Shown here: piece after piece, positions 20,222-28,493 of the stretch
How positions within the stretch are numbered: the stretch's first letter is position 1
Layout of the letters: each line of letters opens with the position of its first letter
Assembly (NCBI GenBank): GCA_963819695.1
Contig: CAWFXD010000002.1
Span: 310,001-374,000, forward strand
Length of the DNA stretch: 64,000 nucleotides
Reading direction: 5' to 3'
Origin: DASZIT01 sp963819695
Lineage (GTDB): Bacteria > Actinomycetota > Acidimicrobiia > Acidimicrobiales > RAAP-2
Translations under genes and position numbers: made by a program
The notes under the pieces: generated by a model
The model's input: the letters and a program-made list of their open reading frames with translations, nothing else
The model's database searches: none
What the model was told of the DNA's origin: nothing

Positions 20222-21419
20222 GGCGTTCGGGCCGCTGCACGGGCTCCGGGTGGTCGACGCGGCAACCCTGGTCGCCGGTCCGATGGTGGCGACCATGCTG
20301 GGCGAGTTCGGTGCCGAGGTCATCAAGGTCGAGCAGCCCGGGGTGGGCGACCCCCTCCGCACCTGGGGCGATCGCAAGGACGGCATCGGTCTGGTGTGGA
20401 AGAGCGTCAGCCGGAACAAGCGCTGCGTCACCCTCGACCTCCGCCAGTTGGAAGGCCAGGAGCTCTTCCACCAGCTGCTCGACGTCAGCGACGTGCTGGT
20501 GGTCGGGAACCGGCCCAGCGCGCTGACCCGGTGGGGCCTCGACTACGAGTCCGTCCACGAGCGGCACCCGCAGCTGGTGATGCTCCACGTCAGCGGGTAC
20601 GGCCGGGGCGGACCCTTCAGCGACCGCCCCGGTTTCGGCACCCTGGCCGAGGCGATGAGCGGGTTCGCCCAGGTCACCGGACAGCCCGACGGTCCACCTA
20701 CCCTCCCTCCCTTCATGCTGGCCGACGGGGTGGCCGCCCAGGCCGCCACCTGGGCGGTGATGATGGCCCTCTACCACCGGGATCTGCACGGGGGCGGCGG
20801 CCAGCTGGTCGACGTGAACCTGGTCGAACCGCTGGCCCGCCTCATCGAGTCCTCGACGCTCGCCTTCGACCAGCTCGGGATCATCCCCACCCGGGCGGGC
20901 AACCACCTTCCGGCCAGCGCCCCCCGCAACACCTACCGGACCGCCGACGACAAGTGGCTGGCCATCTCGAGCGCGGCATCCAACATCGCGGTGCGGGTGT
21001 ACCGCGCCATCGGCCGAGCCGACCTGGCCGAGAACCCCGACTACGTCGACCCGGTCCGCCGTCAGGAGCGCGGCCTCGAGGTCGACGCGCTGGTCGCCGA
21101 CTGGGTCGGAGAAGCGCACGCTGGACGAGGCGATGAAGGTGTTCCTCGGACGCCGAGGTGGCGGCCACGCCCGTCTACGACGCCGAGCAGCTGCTGGCCG
21201 ACGAGCACCTGGTGGCTCGCGGAACCTTCACCCGGGTCGACGACGCCGAGCTGGGTCCCGTGACCGTCCAAGCGCCCGTCGCCCGGCTCTCCGAGTCCCC
21301 CGGGCGCATCACCCACCTCGGCCAGCCACTCGGCGCCGACAACGACGCCATCTACCGGCGGGTTGCTCGGCATCGAGCCCGACCACCTCGCCGCCCTCCG
21401 GGCGGCGGGGGTCATCTGA
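20214..21419 (+). CDS. CaiB/BaiF family CoA-transferase, frameshifted at the C-terminus
   Basis: Class III CoA-transferase that would activate an acid by moving CoA from another thioester. ATG 20214 overlaps the monooxygenase stop. LRVVDAATLVAGPMVATMLGEFGAEVIKVE (residues about 10-40) is the family N-terminus; NKRCVTLDLR, GYGRGGPFSDRPGF and GQLVDVNLVEPL follow. Indels lie near 21105, 21150 and 21362; with them repaired the protein ends LRAAGVI at 21419, about 400 residues, normal length. The position between a monooxygenase and a CitE-like lyase supports a role in CoA-linked degradation. Confidence 0.86.
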
Positions 21420-21442
21420 CCCCCCTCAGGACGGAGACGACC

Positions 21443-22378
21443 ATGCACGCACCCCGAGCCCGACGATCAGAGCTGGCCACCCCGGCCAGCAGCGAGCGGA
21501 TGTGCGAGAAGGCGGCCGGGTCCGGTGCCGACCTCGTCTTCCTGGACCTCGAGGACGCCTGCGCTCCGGTGGCCAAGGAGTCGGCCCGAGGCACCGCGGT
21601 GGCGGCGCTGACCAACCTCGACTGGGGCCGCACCGTCCGGGCCGTCCGGGTCAACGGCCTGGAGACGCCTTGGTGCCACGGCGACATCATCGAGGTGGTC
21701 ACCGGCGCCCGGGAGTCGCTGGACGTGCTCATCGTGCCCAAGGCCCGGTCGGCGCGGGACGTCTGGTGGGTCGACGTTCTCCTCACCCAGCTCGAGACCA
21801 AGCTCGGCCTGACCAAGCGCATCGGCCTCGAGGTGCTGATCGAGGAGGCCGAGGGACTGGGCAACGCCGCAGACATCGCCCGGGCCAGCGACCGGCTCGA
21901 GGCGGTCATCTTCGGTGCCGGTGACCTGTCGGCGTCGCTGCGGGCGCGGGTCGACGGCAACTTCGACCCGATCAGCGAGTACCCCGGTGACTTCTGGCAC
22001 TTCGCCCGGGTGCAGGTGCTGGCCGCCGCCCGGGGGGCGGGCATCGACGCCATCGATGCGCCCCACCCGGCCTACCAGGACCTCGAGGGGTTCCGACGGT
22101 CGGCGGTCCACGCCAGCCTGCTGGGCTTCGACGGCAAATGGGCTATCCACCCCGACCAGATCGCCATCGCCAACGACGTGTTCGCCCCCACGGCCACGGA
22201 GATCGAGGAGGCCCGTGACTCCCTGGCCATCTACCGCCGGGCCGAGGCCGACGGTGTGGGAGCCATCGGCCGCGACGGCAAGCTGGTCGACGCCGCCCAT
22301 ATGCGGCTCGCCGAGAACGTGCTCTACAAGGCGTCGCTGGCCGACGGCGGCGACCTGACCACATCACCGGGGACATGA
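21443..22378 (+). CDS. CitE/HpcH-type CoA lyase (malyl-CoA lyase-like)
   Basis: Intact protein of 311 residues in the HpcH/HpaI aldolase family, citrate-lyase-beta/malyl-CoA-lyase branch. ATG 21443 follows ACGGAGACG. VFLDLEDACAP (about 30-40) carries the Mg-binding Glu/Asp, IEEAEGLGNAADIA the second acidic site, and FGAGDLSASL and GKWAIHPDQI the substrate pocket and C-terminal signature. It should cleave or form a C-C bond next to a CoA thioester, releasing for example acetyl-CoA or glyoxylate. It follows the CoA-transferase by 23 bases and its stop is one base from the next start, so it is clearly in the operon. Confidence 0.88.
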   Translation: MHAPRARRSELATPASSERMCEKAAGSGADLVFLDLEDACAPVAKESARGTAVAALTNLDWGRTVRAVRVNGLETPWCHGDIIEVVTGARESLDVLIVPKARSARDVWWVDVLLTQLETKLGLTKRIGLEVLIEEAEGLGNAADIARASDRLEAVIFGAGDLSASLRARVDGNFDPISEYPGDFWHFARVQVLAAARGAGIDAIDAPHPAYQDLEGFRRSAVHASLLGFDGKWAIHPDQIAIANDVFAPTATEIEEARDSLAIYRRAEADGVGAIGRDGKLVDAAHMRLAENVLYKASLADGGDLTTSPGT

Positions 22379-22379
22379 C

Positions 22380-23424
22380 ATGACGACGTACCGGGTCGTC
22401 CAGTGGGCCACCGGCAACATCGGTGCCCGCTCCCTCCGGGGGGTGATCGAGCACCCCGGTCTGTCGCTGGCCGGGCTCTACGTGTACTCGCCGGACAAGG
22501 CCGGCCGGGACGCCGGGGAGCTCTGCGGGCTGGATCCCACCGGGATCGTCGCCACCACCGAGCTCGATGACATCCTCGGGATCGGCGCCGACTGCGTGCT
22601 GTACATGCCTCGGGCTGGCGACATCGACGAGGTATGCCGACTGTTGGCGTCCGGAGCGAACATGGTGACCACCCGGGGCGAGTTCCATCACCCGGCGGGC
22701 ATGGACCCGGTGGTCCGGGAGCGGGTGGAGTCGGCGTGCCGGACGGGTGGCACCTCGATCCACAGCACCGGAAGCAGTCCCGGGTTCATTACCGAGGCGG
22801 TGCCGCTGGTCCTCAGCTCGATCCAACGAGAGCTCGACCACCTGCTCATCGAGGAGTTCGCCGACCTGTCCCGTCGCAACTCACCGGAGCTGCTGTTCGA
22901 CCTGATGGGCTACGGGTCCGACCCGGCGGCCTTCGACTCCGGTCGCTGGTCGCACGGAGCGCAGAGTTTCGGCCCGTCGCTCCGGCTGCTGGCCGAGGCG
23001 CTCTCGCTTCCGATGGATTCGGTGGAGGCCACCGGCGAGGTGGCGGTGGCCCGAAAGACGGACGGAGATCGCCGCCGGGCGGCTCGAGGCCGGCACGGTG
23101 GCCGCCCAACGCATGAAAGTCGTGGGCCGACGCGGAGGCCGGGCACTCATCAGCTTCGAGGCCAACTGGTACTGCACGACCGACCTCGATCCGGAGTGGG
23201 ATCTCGGCCCGACCGGCTGGCGGCTGACGGTCGCCGGCGACGCCCCGCTGAACGTCGAGATGCGGTTCGCGGTCCCGCTCGAGGACATGGGTGCCTACAC
23301 GCCCGGGTACACGGCCAACCGGGCGGTCAACGCGGTGCCCGTCGTCTGCGAGGCAGCTCCGGGCATCCGCACCACCGTGGACCTGCCGCAGGTCATCGCG
23401 ACCCTGCGGGACCCGGCGTCGTGA
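22380..23424 (+). CDS. DapB-like NAD(P)H-dependent oxidoreductase, one frameshift
   Basis: Dihydrodipicolinate-reductase-like Rossmann protein of about 348 residues. The N-terminal fingerprint is YRVVQWATGNIGARSLRGVI, the start typical of actinobacterial 2,4-diaminopentanoate-dehydrogenase/DapB-like proteins in steroid and lipid clusters. HSTGSSPGFITEAVPL is the second conserved block. The frame slips near 23060; the remainder (VAAQRMKVVGRRGGRALIS) is in frame to the stop at 23424. The precise reaction is unknown; families of this type reduce or deaminate varied substrates. It overlaps the following GTG start by four bases (GTGA). Confidence 0.82.
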
Positions 23425-25054
23425 GACCCCTCCCGGAGTTGACGCCGGCGACCACCTGGTTCTGGACCTCGGGAGCCGACGGTCGCCTCCGCGTGCAGCG
23501 CTGTCGGGAATGCGCCACTTTCGTCCATCCCCCGGTGCCGATCTGCCCGGCGTGCCGGAGCCGGGACTGGGAGCCGGCCGCGGTCTCCGGGCAGGGCACG
23601 ATCGTCGGCTACACGGTGAACCACCACCAGTGGCACCCTGACTTCGAGCCCCCCTATGTCATCGCGGTGGTGGCCTTGGCCGAGGACCCGACAGTCAGAC
23701 TCACCACCATGATCGTGGGCTGCGATCCGGGACAGGCGTGGCCATCGGGCAAGAGGTGGCGGTGCGCTTCGAGCAGCATGACGACGTCTGGCTCCCGCTC
23801 TTCGCGCCGACCGGCGAGCCGTCGGTGGGCAATCCCGTCCCCGAGCCCGAACGCCCACGGCCGCGTCCACCCCTGAGCCACGACCGCTTCGAACACCGCT
23901 CGGTGCTGTCCGGGGTGGGGCGGTCCGCCCTCGGCCGCCGGCTGATGGTCGACCCGCTCTCGCTGACCGTCGACGCCTGCCTCCAGGCCGTCGCCGATGC
24001 CGGACTCGAGCTCGAGGACATCGACGGCCTGTCGACCTATCCGGGCGCGGCGGGCATGGGTATGAGCGAAGGCGGGATCACCGCGGTGGAGGAGGCCCTC
24101 CGGTTGCACCCCACCTGGGCCAACGGGGGAGGGGACCTGCCCGGTCCCGGTGGCGCGGTGGTGGCGGCGATGCTGGCGGTGGCGTCCGGGCTCTGCCGTC
24201 ATGTCCTGTGCTTCCGGACCGTCTGGGAGTCGACCTATGCCACCCTTCGCCTGGGCGCGCCAGGCGGGGGAGGAGCCCGAGCGTCGGGCGGGAACGCCTG
24301 GCGGGCGCCGTTCGGGGCGATGTCGGCGGCCAACTGGATCGCCATGAACGCCAATCAGTACCTGCACCGCTACAACGCCCCCCGGGAGCTGCTCGGGCTG
24401 ATCGCCCTCAACGGTCGGGCCAACGCCGGCCGCAACCCCGCGGCCATCTACCGGGACCCGATGACCATGGACGACTACCTGTCGGCCCGCCCGATCACCT
24501 CCCCGTTCGGGCTCTACGACTGCGACGTGCCCTGCGACGCATCGATCGCGGTGGTGGTGTCCGACGCCTCGGTGGCCGCCGACCTGCCCAACCCGGCCAT
24601 CCGCATCGAGGCGGTGGGCACCCAGATCCTCGAGCGGGTCTCGTGGGACGAGGGGACCATCACCCACGAACCTCAAGTCCTGGGCCAGTCCGCCCACCTG
24701 TGGTCGAGGAGCAGCCTCCAACCGGCTGATGTCGACCTCGCCCTGCTCTACGACGGTTTCACCTTCAACGCCGTCTCCTGGCTCGAAGCCCTTGGGTTCT
24801 GTGGCTTCGGGGAATCCCACGACTGGTTGGACAATGGCCGGCGGATCGCGCTGGACGGTGAGCTGCCGGTCAATCCCCATGGGGGCCAGCTCTCGGAGGG
24901 ACGGACCCATGGCTTCGGATTTCTCTATGAGGCCATCCAGCAACTGAGGCACGATGCCGGCGACCGGCAAGTTGCCGATGCCACCACCGCCGTCGTCACG
25001 TCGGGTGGCGGCACCCCGTCCGGGGTGCTCCTCCTTCAGGGGCACGGTTCCTGA
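23421..25054 (+). CDS. DUF35 (zinc-ribbon/OB-fold) protein fused to SCP2/Ltp2-like thiolase
   Basis: GTG 23421 opens VRPLPELTPATTWFW, then a rubredoxin-like zinc ribbon with Cys 28, 31, 42 and 45, and an OB fold (QGTIVGYTVNHHQW) to about residue 135. One indel lies near 23735. With no stop the chain continues through PRPRPPLSHDRFEHRSV into a thiolase-like domain: GLSTYPGAAGMGMSEGG, ALLYDGFTFNAVSWLEALGF and NPHGGQLSEGRTHGFGF. In steroid side-chain breakdown the Ltp2 aldolase works with a separate DUF35 domain of ChsH2; here both sit in one chain of about 544 residues. I infer a retro-aldolase or thiolase acting on an acyl-CoA, last gene of the operon. Confidence 0.82.
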
Positions 25055-25491
25055 AGACCCGTGCCGCCCTCGATGTGCCGGGCGTCAAAGGTGTGATCGT
25101 TCAAGAGGGGATCAACGATTTCGGCATCCCTCCGGCCATCACCACCCCGAACCAGCTCATCGCCGGCTACGAGGAAGTGATCGGCATGGCCCACGCCCGG
25201 GGCGTGAAGATCTGGCTGGGGACGCTACTCCCCGCCTCGAACTCCATCATCGACGGCCCGACGAGCGCACCTCTGAGCGAAATCTACCGAGAACAGGTCA
25301 ACGCCTGGATCCGAAGCCAGCATCTCGCTGATGGCGTCATCGATTTCGATGCCGAGCTGCGAGATCCGAATGACCCGGCGGTGCTCAATCCCCGCTATTC
25401 GAGTGCGGATCATCTGCACCCGAACCTCCTTGGCTACCAAGAGATGGCAACCACTATGAAGCTCTCGGTGCTTGAAAGTGCTCTGTCCTAG
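25055..25491 (+). pseudogene. 5'-truncated SGNH/GDSL hydrolase remnant
   Basis: Only the C-terminal third of an SGNH-fold esterase is present. VKGVIVQEGINDFGIP is block III with the catalytic Asn, and SADHLHPNLLGYQEMA is block V with the Asp-His pair. Block I with the nucleophilic Ser is missing. Family-like sequence begins directly at the thiolase stop (KTRAALDVPGVKG), so the upstream half was replaced or deleted there. A Met at 25075 could start translation, but the product would be inactive. The remnant marks a junction at about 25.05 kb. Confidence 0.72.
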
Positions 25492-25810
25492 CGGCTGGGC
25501 TGATCCGTCGTAAACCGACCGTTTGCGTGCTTCATGTCGGCTCAAGCGGTGGCCAGCCTTCCTCCTAACAATGACAATGGCCTTGATGGTCCGCCGTTTC
25601 GCAGCTGGTCCCCAAATAGCTTCGAGAACACTGGGAGATTTGGCCTGAAACATGGGTTCTGATCAAACGGCCAAGGGGAAAGGGACGCGCGATCACGGCG
25701 CGGCTCACCGAATGGTTGTTGGAAGTGGTCGCCGATCGCGTCTTCCGCCTTGCGATCAGCCGGCGCCGAACTGCGCGCCGGAGTTGACGAAGTCGTCCGA
25801 CCATACGCTC
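25492..25810. other. Gene-free, less GC-rich gap
   Basis: About 320 bases between the hydrolase remnant and the TetR stop. Base composition is visibly lower in G+C than the surroundings. Short open frames exist on both strands, but none resembles a known protein or has a ribosome site. It may be decayed coding sequence of the inserted segment. Confidence 0.45.
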
Positions 25811-26446
25811 CTACTTATTGTTTCGGAGTCCGGTGAGCAGCCGGTCCATCGCAGCGACAGCTTGATCTCGGGCCGCTTGGGGATCCTCCGCGTTGGCGAT
25901 GAAGAGTGCCGCTTCGTCTGTCGTCGCAAGCAAGAGATGGGCCAAGACTGTCAGCGGTTGTTCGGGGAGCGAACCGTCGGCGACGGCGAGCTCGAGCATG
26001 GCTTGGATACCGCCGAGGCCGTAGCGCGCCTCGATGACTCGCCACTCCTGCCAGCCGAGGACTGCGGGTCCGTCGATGAGGAGGATGCGTTGCACCTCGG
26101 GGGTCAGTGATGCATCGAGGAACCCGAGGAGCCCGTTCCGGAGCAGGTCGAGCGGTGGCGCTTCAACGAGGTGGGCGCCGGCGGCGGCTACGAGGTCCTC
26201 CTCGACAGCCTCGAACACGGCGACAAACAGGGCGCGCTTGTCGGTGAAGTGGTGGTAGAGCGCGCCGCGGGTGCCGACCCCGGCGAGGGCGACGATCTCC
26301 TCGGTGCTGGTGTCGTGGTAGCCGCGTTCCACAAAGAGCTGGCGGGCGGCGACGACGAGAGCGTCGCGCGTGGCCTCAGCGCGCTCGGCTACGGCGGCGG
26401 AGGGTGCCTTGCGTACCCTCTCGCCATCTCGTTGACTGATCGTCAT
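25811..26446 (-). CDS. TetR/AcrR family transcriptional regulator
   Basis: Intact regulator of about 211 residues, starting MTISQRDGERVRK at 26446; an upstream Met at 26464 would run into the operator. The N-terminal helix-turn-helix reads ATRDALVVAARQLFVERGYHD then TSTEEIVALAGVGTRGALYHHF, a standard TetR DNA-binding domain at residues about 25-70. The C-terminal ligand domain has no recognised ligand. It is divergent from the epoxide-hydrolase-like/P450 pair at 26508, with a palindrome between them, so it most likely represses that pair and itself. Confidence 0.9.
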   Translation of the reverse strand: MTISQRDGERVRKAPSAAVAERAEATRDALVVAARQLFVERGYHDTSTEEIVALAGVGTRGALYHHFTDKRALFVAVFEAVEEDLVAAAGAHLVEAPPLDLLRNGLLGFLDASLTPEVQRILLIDGPAVLGWQEWRVIEARYGLGGIQAMLELAVADGSLPEQPLTVLAHLLLATTDEAALFIANAEDPQAARDQAVAAMDRLLTGLRNNK

Positions 26447-26462
26447 GCAGCCAGTATGGTCC

Positions 26463-26479
26463 ACATACCGTCTGTATGT
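26463..26479. promoter_or_regulatory. TetR operator candidate, 17-bp palindrome
   Basis: ACATAC-CGTCT-GTATGT has perfect six-base arms around a five-base spacer. It lies in the 61-bp gap between the TetR start (26446) and the divergent hydrolase start (26508), so it would cover both promoters. Typical size and place for a TetR dimer site. Confidence 0.65.
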
Positions 26480-26507
26480 CAGTACGGGTTCCAGTTAAGG
26501 AGGTGCG

Positions 26508-26918
26508 ATGGCTGATTCCACGCATGTGGTGGAGGCGTTCTGTGACGCCATAAGGAAGCGTGAACCGGAGGCGCTACGAGAGTTCCTGGCCGACGGCGTC
26601 GTGTACCAAAACACCGGCATGCCGGCGAAGGAAGGTGTGGAGGACGTGCTAGCCGACTTGGCCGGCCAGTTCGGGCTGTTCCCGGACACCTACGAGTACC
26701 GGATGGTGAACATCGCCGGGGACGGCGAGGTCGTGCTGACCGAACGCGTCGACATGATCAATGGTTTCGATGGAAGCCTCCACGGCGTGCCGGTAATGGG
26801 CACGTTCGTCGTGCGGGACGGCAAGATCATCCGCTGGACTGACTACTTCGACACCGGCTTGATCGGGAAGATGCTGACCGGCGAGGACTATGCCGGGCTC
26901 GTCCCCGCCGTCAATTGA
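26508..26918 (+). CDS. Limonene-1,2-epoxide-hydrolase-like (SnoaL/NTF2-fold) protein
   Basis: Intact 136-residue protein behind a near-perfect ribosome site (TAAGGAGGTG at 26496-26505). The NTF2-like fold is shared with SnoaL cyclases, but the limonene-epoxide-hydrolase catalytic set appears complete: Tyr33 and Asn35 (VVYQN) to hold water, Arg80 and Asp82 (TERVDM), and an acidic residue in WTDYFD (Asp112 or 115). Spacings match the known Tyr53/Asn55/Arg99/Asp101/Asp132 arrangement within a residue. This supports one-step hydrolysis of an epoxide to a diol. The P450 just downstream could supply the epoxide. Assignment is by motif; substrate unknown. Confidence 0.78.
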   Translation: MADSTHVVEAFCDAIRKREPEALREFLADGVVYQNTGMPAKEGVEDVLADLAGQFGLFPDTYEYRMVNIAGDGEVVLTERVDMINGFDGSLHGVPVMGTFVVRDGKIIRWTDYFDTGLIGKMLTGEDYAGLVPAVN

Positions 26919-26925
26919 TCGCACG

Positions 26926-28128
26926 GTGACCGACGAACATCGGTCTGTCGAATCCGAATTCCAATTCGACTCGCTCCTGCAGCCAGAGTTCTCGAGGGCT
27001 CCCCAGCCGTACTACCGGCGGATGCGGGACACGAACCCCGTGCTGCGCATGCCGGACATGTACGGCTCCGATCGGAGCAACGTCTTCGTCGCGAAACACA
27101 GCGACGTCGAGTACGTGCTCCGCAACCCCGAGTTGTTCTCGTCGGACTTCCTGCCTCCTGACGTAACACCCTTTCCCCTGATCCCAGAAAACATTGATCC
27201 TCCGGAACACCTAAAATACCGCCGGCTCCTCGACCCGTTGTTCGGTCCGAAACCCATGAAACGACTCGAGTCCGACATCACCAGACGCGCCAACGAGCTG
27301 ATCGACCGGTTCATCGAACGCGGCGAGTGCGACTTCGCCCAAGAGTTTGCGATTCCCCTGCCCTGCGGAGTGTTCCTCGACCTCATGGGTCTGCCGAGTG
27401 ACGAGCTCGACTTCTTCCTCCAGCTGAAGGAGGACATGCTGCGCGGCCAGGCGAAAGGCAACGAATACCTATTGGCGGCCAAGGAGCGGGCGAATCAGCG
27501 CTTCGAGGGTCTCTTTGCCGACCGACGGCAGGACCCACGAGATGACCTACTGACCCAGCTCGTCAACTCCCGAATCGATGATCAACCGCTGACCACCGAA
27601 GAGCTACTCGGCATCTGTCAACTCATGATCGTGGCTGGGCTTGACACGGTGACCGACAGCCTCACTTGCTTCTACGCCCTCTTCGGTACCCACCCTGAGC
27701 ACCGGCGTCGGCTCGCCGAGGATCCGGCGATCATCCCGACCGCCATCGAGGAACTGTTGCGATTCGAGTCACCGGTGCCGTTCGTACCGCGGATCGTGAC
27801 CAAGGACGCCGAGCTCAGCGGGTTCCCGGTCAGGGCAGGCGACCAGGTCGTGCTGTTGTTGGGAGCGGCGAACACCGACGAGCGGGCCCACGATCGACCG
27901 GACGTCGTCGACTTCGACCGCGTTGCGAACCGCCACCTCGGTTTCGGTGGCGGCATCCACCGCTGCCTAGGGTCACACCTCGCGCGCATCGAATTGCAGG
28001 CCAGCCTGCGCGAGTGGCATCGGCGTATCCCCGAGTACCACGTCCCCGACGAGGTCGAGCTCGAGTACGCGCCGCTGCTTCGCCAGGTCGAGCACCTCCC
28101 GCTCGTTTTCAACCGCGTGCCCGCGTAA
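26926..28128 (+). CDS. Cytochrome P450
   Basis: Intact P450 of about 400 residues. GTG 26926, eight bases after the hydrolase stop, gives VTDEHRSVESEFQFD; ATG 26890, overlapping the hydrolase by 29 bases, is an alternative. The I-helix is IVAGLDTVTDS, ExxR is IEELLRFESP, and the heme loop FGGGIHRCLGSHLAR holds the Cys ligand. It resembles the P450 at 32865 (shared AGLDTVT, RCLGSHLAR and RIPEY/RIPDY ends), so the two are paralogues. Operon with the epoxide-hydrolase-like gene and, by inference, controlled by the divergent TetR. Confidence 0.92.
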   Translation: MTDEHRSVESEFQFDSLLQPEFSRAPQPYYRRMRDTNPVLRMPDMYGSDRSNVFVAKHSDVEYVLRNPELFSSDFLPPDVTPFPLIPENIDPPEHLKYRRLLDPLFGPKPMKRLESDITRRANELIDRFIERGECDFAQEFAIPLPCGVFLDLMGLPSDELDFFLQLKEDMLRGQAKGNEYLLAAKERANQRFEGLFADRRQDPRDDLLTQLVNSRIDDQPLTTEELLGICQLMIVAGLDTVTDSLTCFYALFGTHPEHRRRLAEDPAIIPTAIEELLRFESPVPFVPRIVTKDAELSGFPVRAGDQVVLLLGAANTDERAHDRPDVVDFDRVANRHLGFGGGIHRCLGSHLARIELQASLREWHRRIPEYHVPDEVELEYAPLLRQVEHLPLVFNRVPA

Positions 28129-28217
28129 ACCGTATCGTCCTGCTCACCGGCGCATCCGGTGGCCCGGGCACCGCATCGACCATTCTTGGCGCGAAGCTCG
28201 TTCAGAACGGATGCTGA
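28122..28217 (+). pseudogene. Possible N-terminal remnant of a short-chain dehydrogenase
   Basis: Directly after the P450, another frame reads NRIVLLTGASGGPGTAS and then LGAKLVQNG before a stop. This resembles the first beta strand, TGxxxGxG cofactor loop and first helix of a short-chain dehydrogenase. No start codon is apparent and nothing SDR-like follows, so it would be a 3'-truncated remnant. Only about 30 residues support this, so it is tentative. Confidence 0.42.
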
Positions 28218-28390
28218 AGATGTCGGCCTGGCTTCGGCCTCGGACGCATATCAACCTCGACTCGACAGCCAGGGTTCCAGTCATACCGCGGTTGTTCGCC
28301 GGGTCAAGGTCCGCGTCGGCCCTGAATGGCGCGCCGGTGATCAAATCAATAGAGTGTGAAGTAACCCTCTCTTTTTTCGGAAGTGATCCA
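28218..28390. other. Gene-free AT-richer stretch ahead of the phased repeats
   Basis: No gene seen. The segment becomes AT-rich from about 28335 and includes a poly-T tract at 28371-28377. It probably belongs to the upstream promoter region of the acyl-CoA dehydrogenase genes and marks the right edge of the inserted segment. Confidence 0.4.
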
Positions 28391-28456
28391 TTCACATGGA
28401 CAAAATGATGTTTTCACGGTAGTTTCACCGCATATTCACAGTAATTTCACCGCAGA
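28391..28456 (+). promoter_or_regulatory. Array of 11-bp-phased TTCAC repeats, PhoP/RegX3-like box
   Basis: TTCAC occurs at 28391, 28413, 28424, 28435 and 28446, exactly on an 11-base register; only the unit at 28402 is degenerate. The four adjacent units are TTCACGGTAGT, TTCACCGCATA, TTCACAGTAAT and TTCACCGCAGA. Tandem 11-base direct repeats with a TCAC core are the known form of actinobacterial PhoP/RegX3 (OmpR-family) sites. The array ends 37 bases before the acyl-CoA dehydrogenase start. The regulator assignment is inference. Confidence 0.65.
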
Positions 28457-28493
28457 GGACATCGGCCATGGATGACGGGGGAGAGGGCGAACG

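Noticed and set aside
25565..25804. Possible transposase remnant in the low-GC gap
   Set aside because: Translations in all frames show no DDE, HTH or other transposase motif, and no inverted repeats bound the segment.
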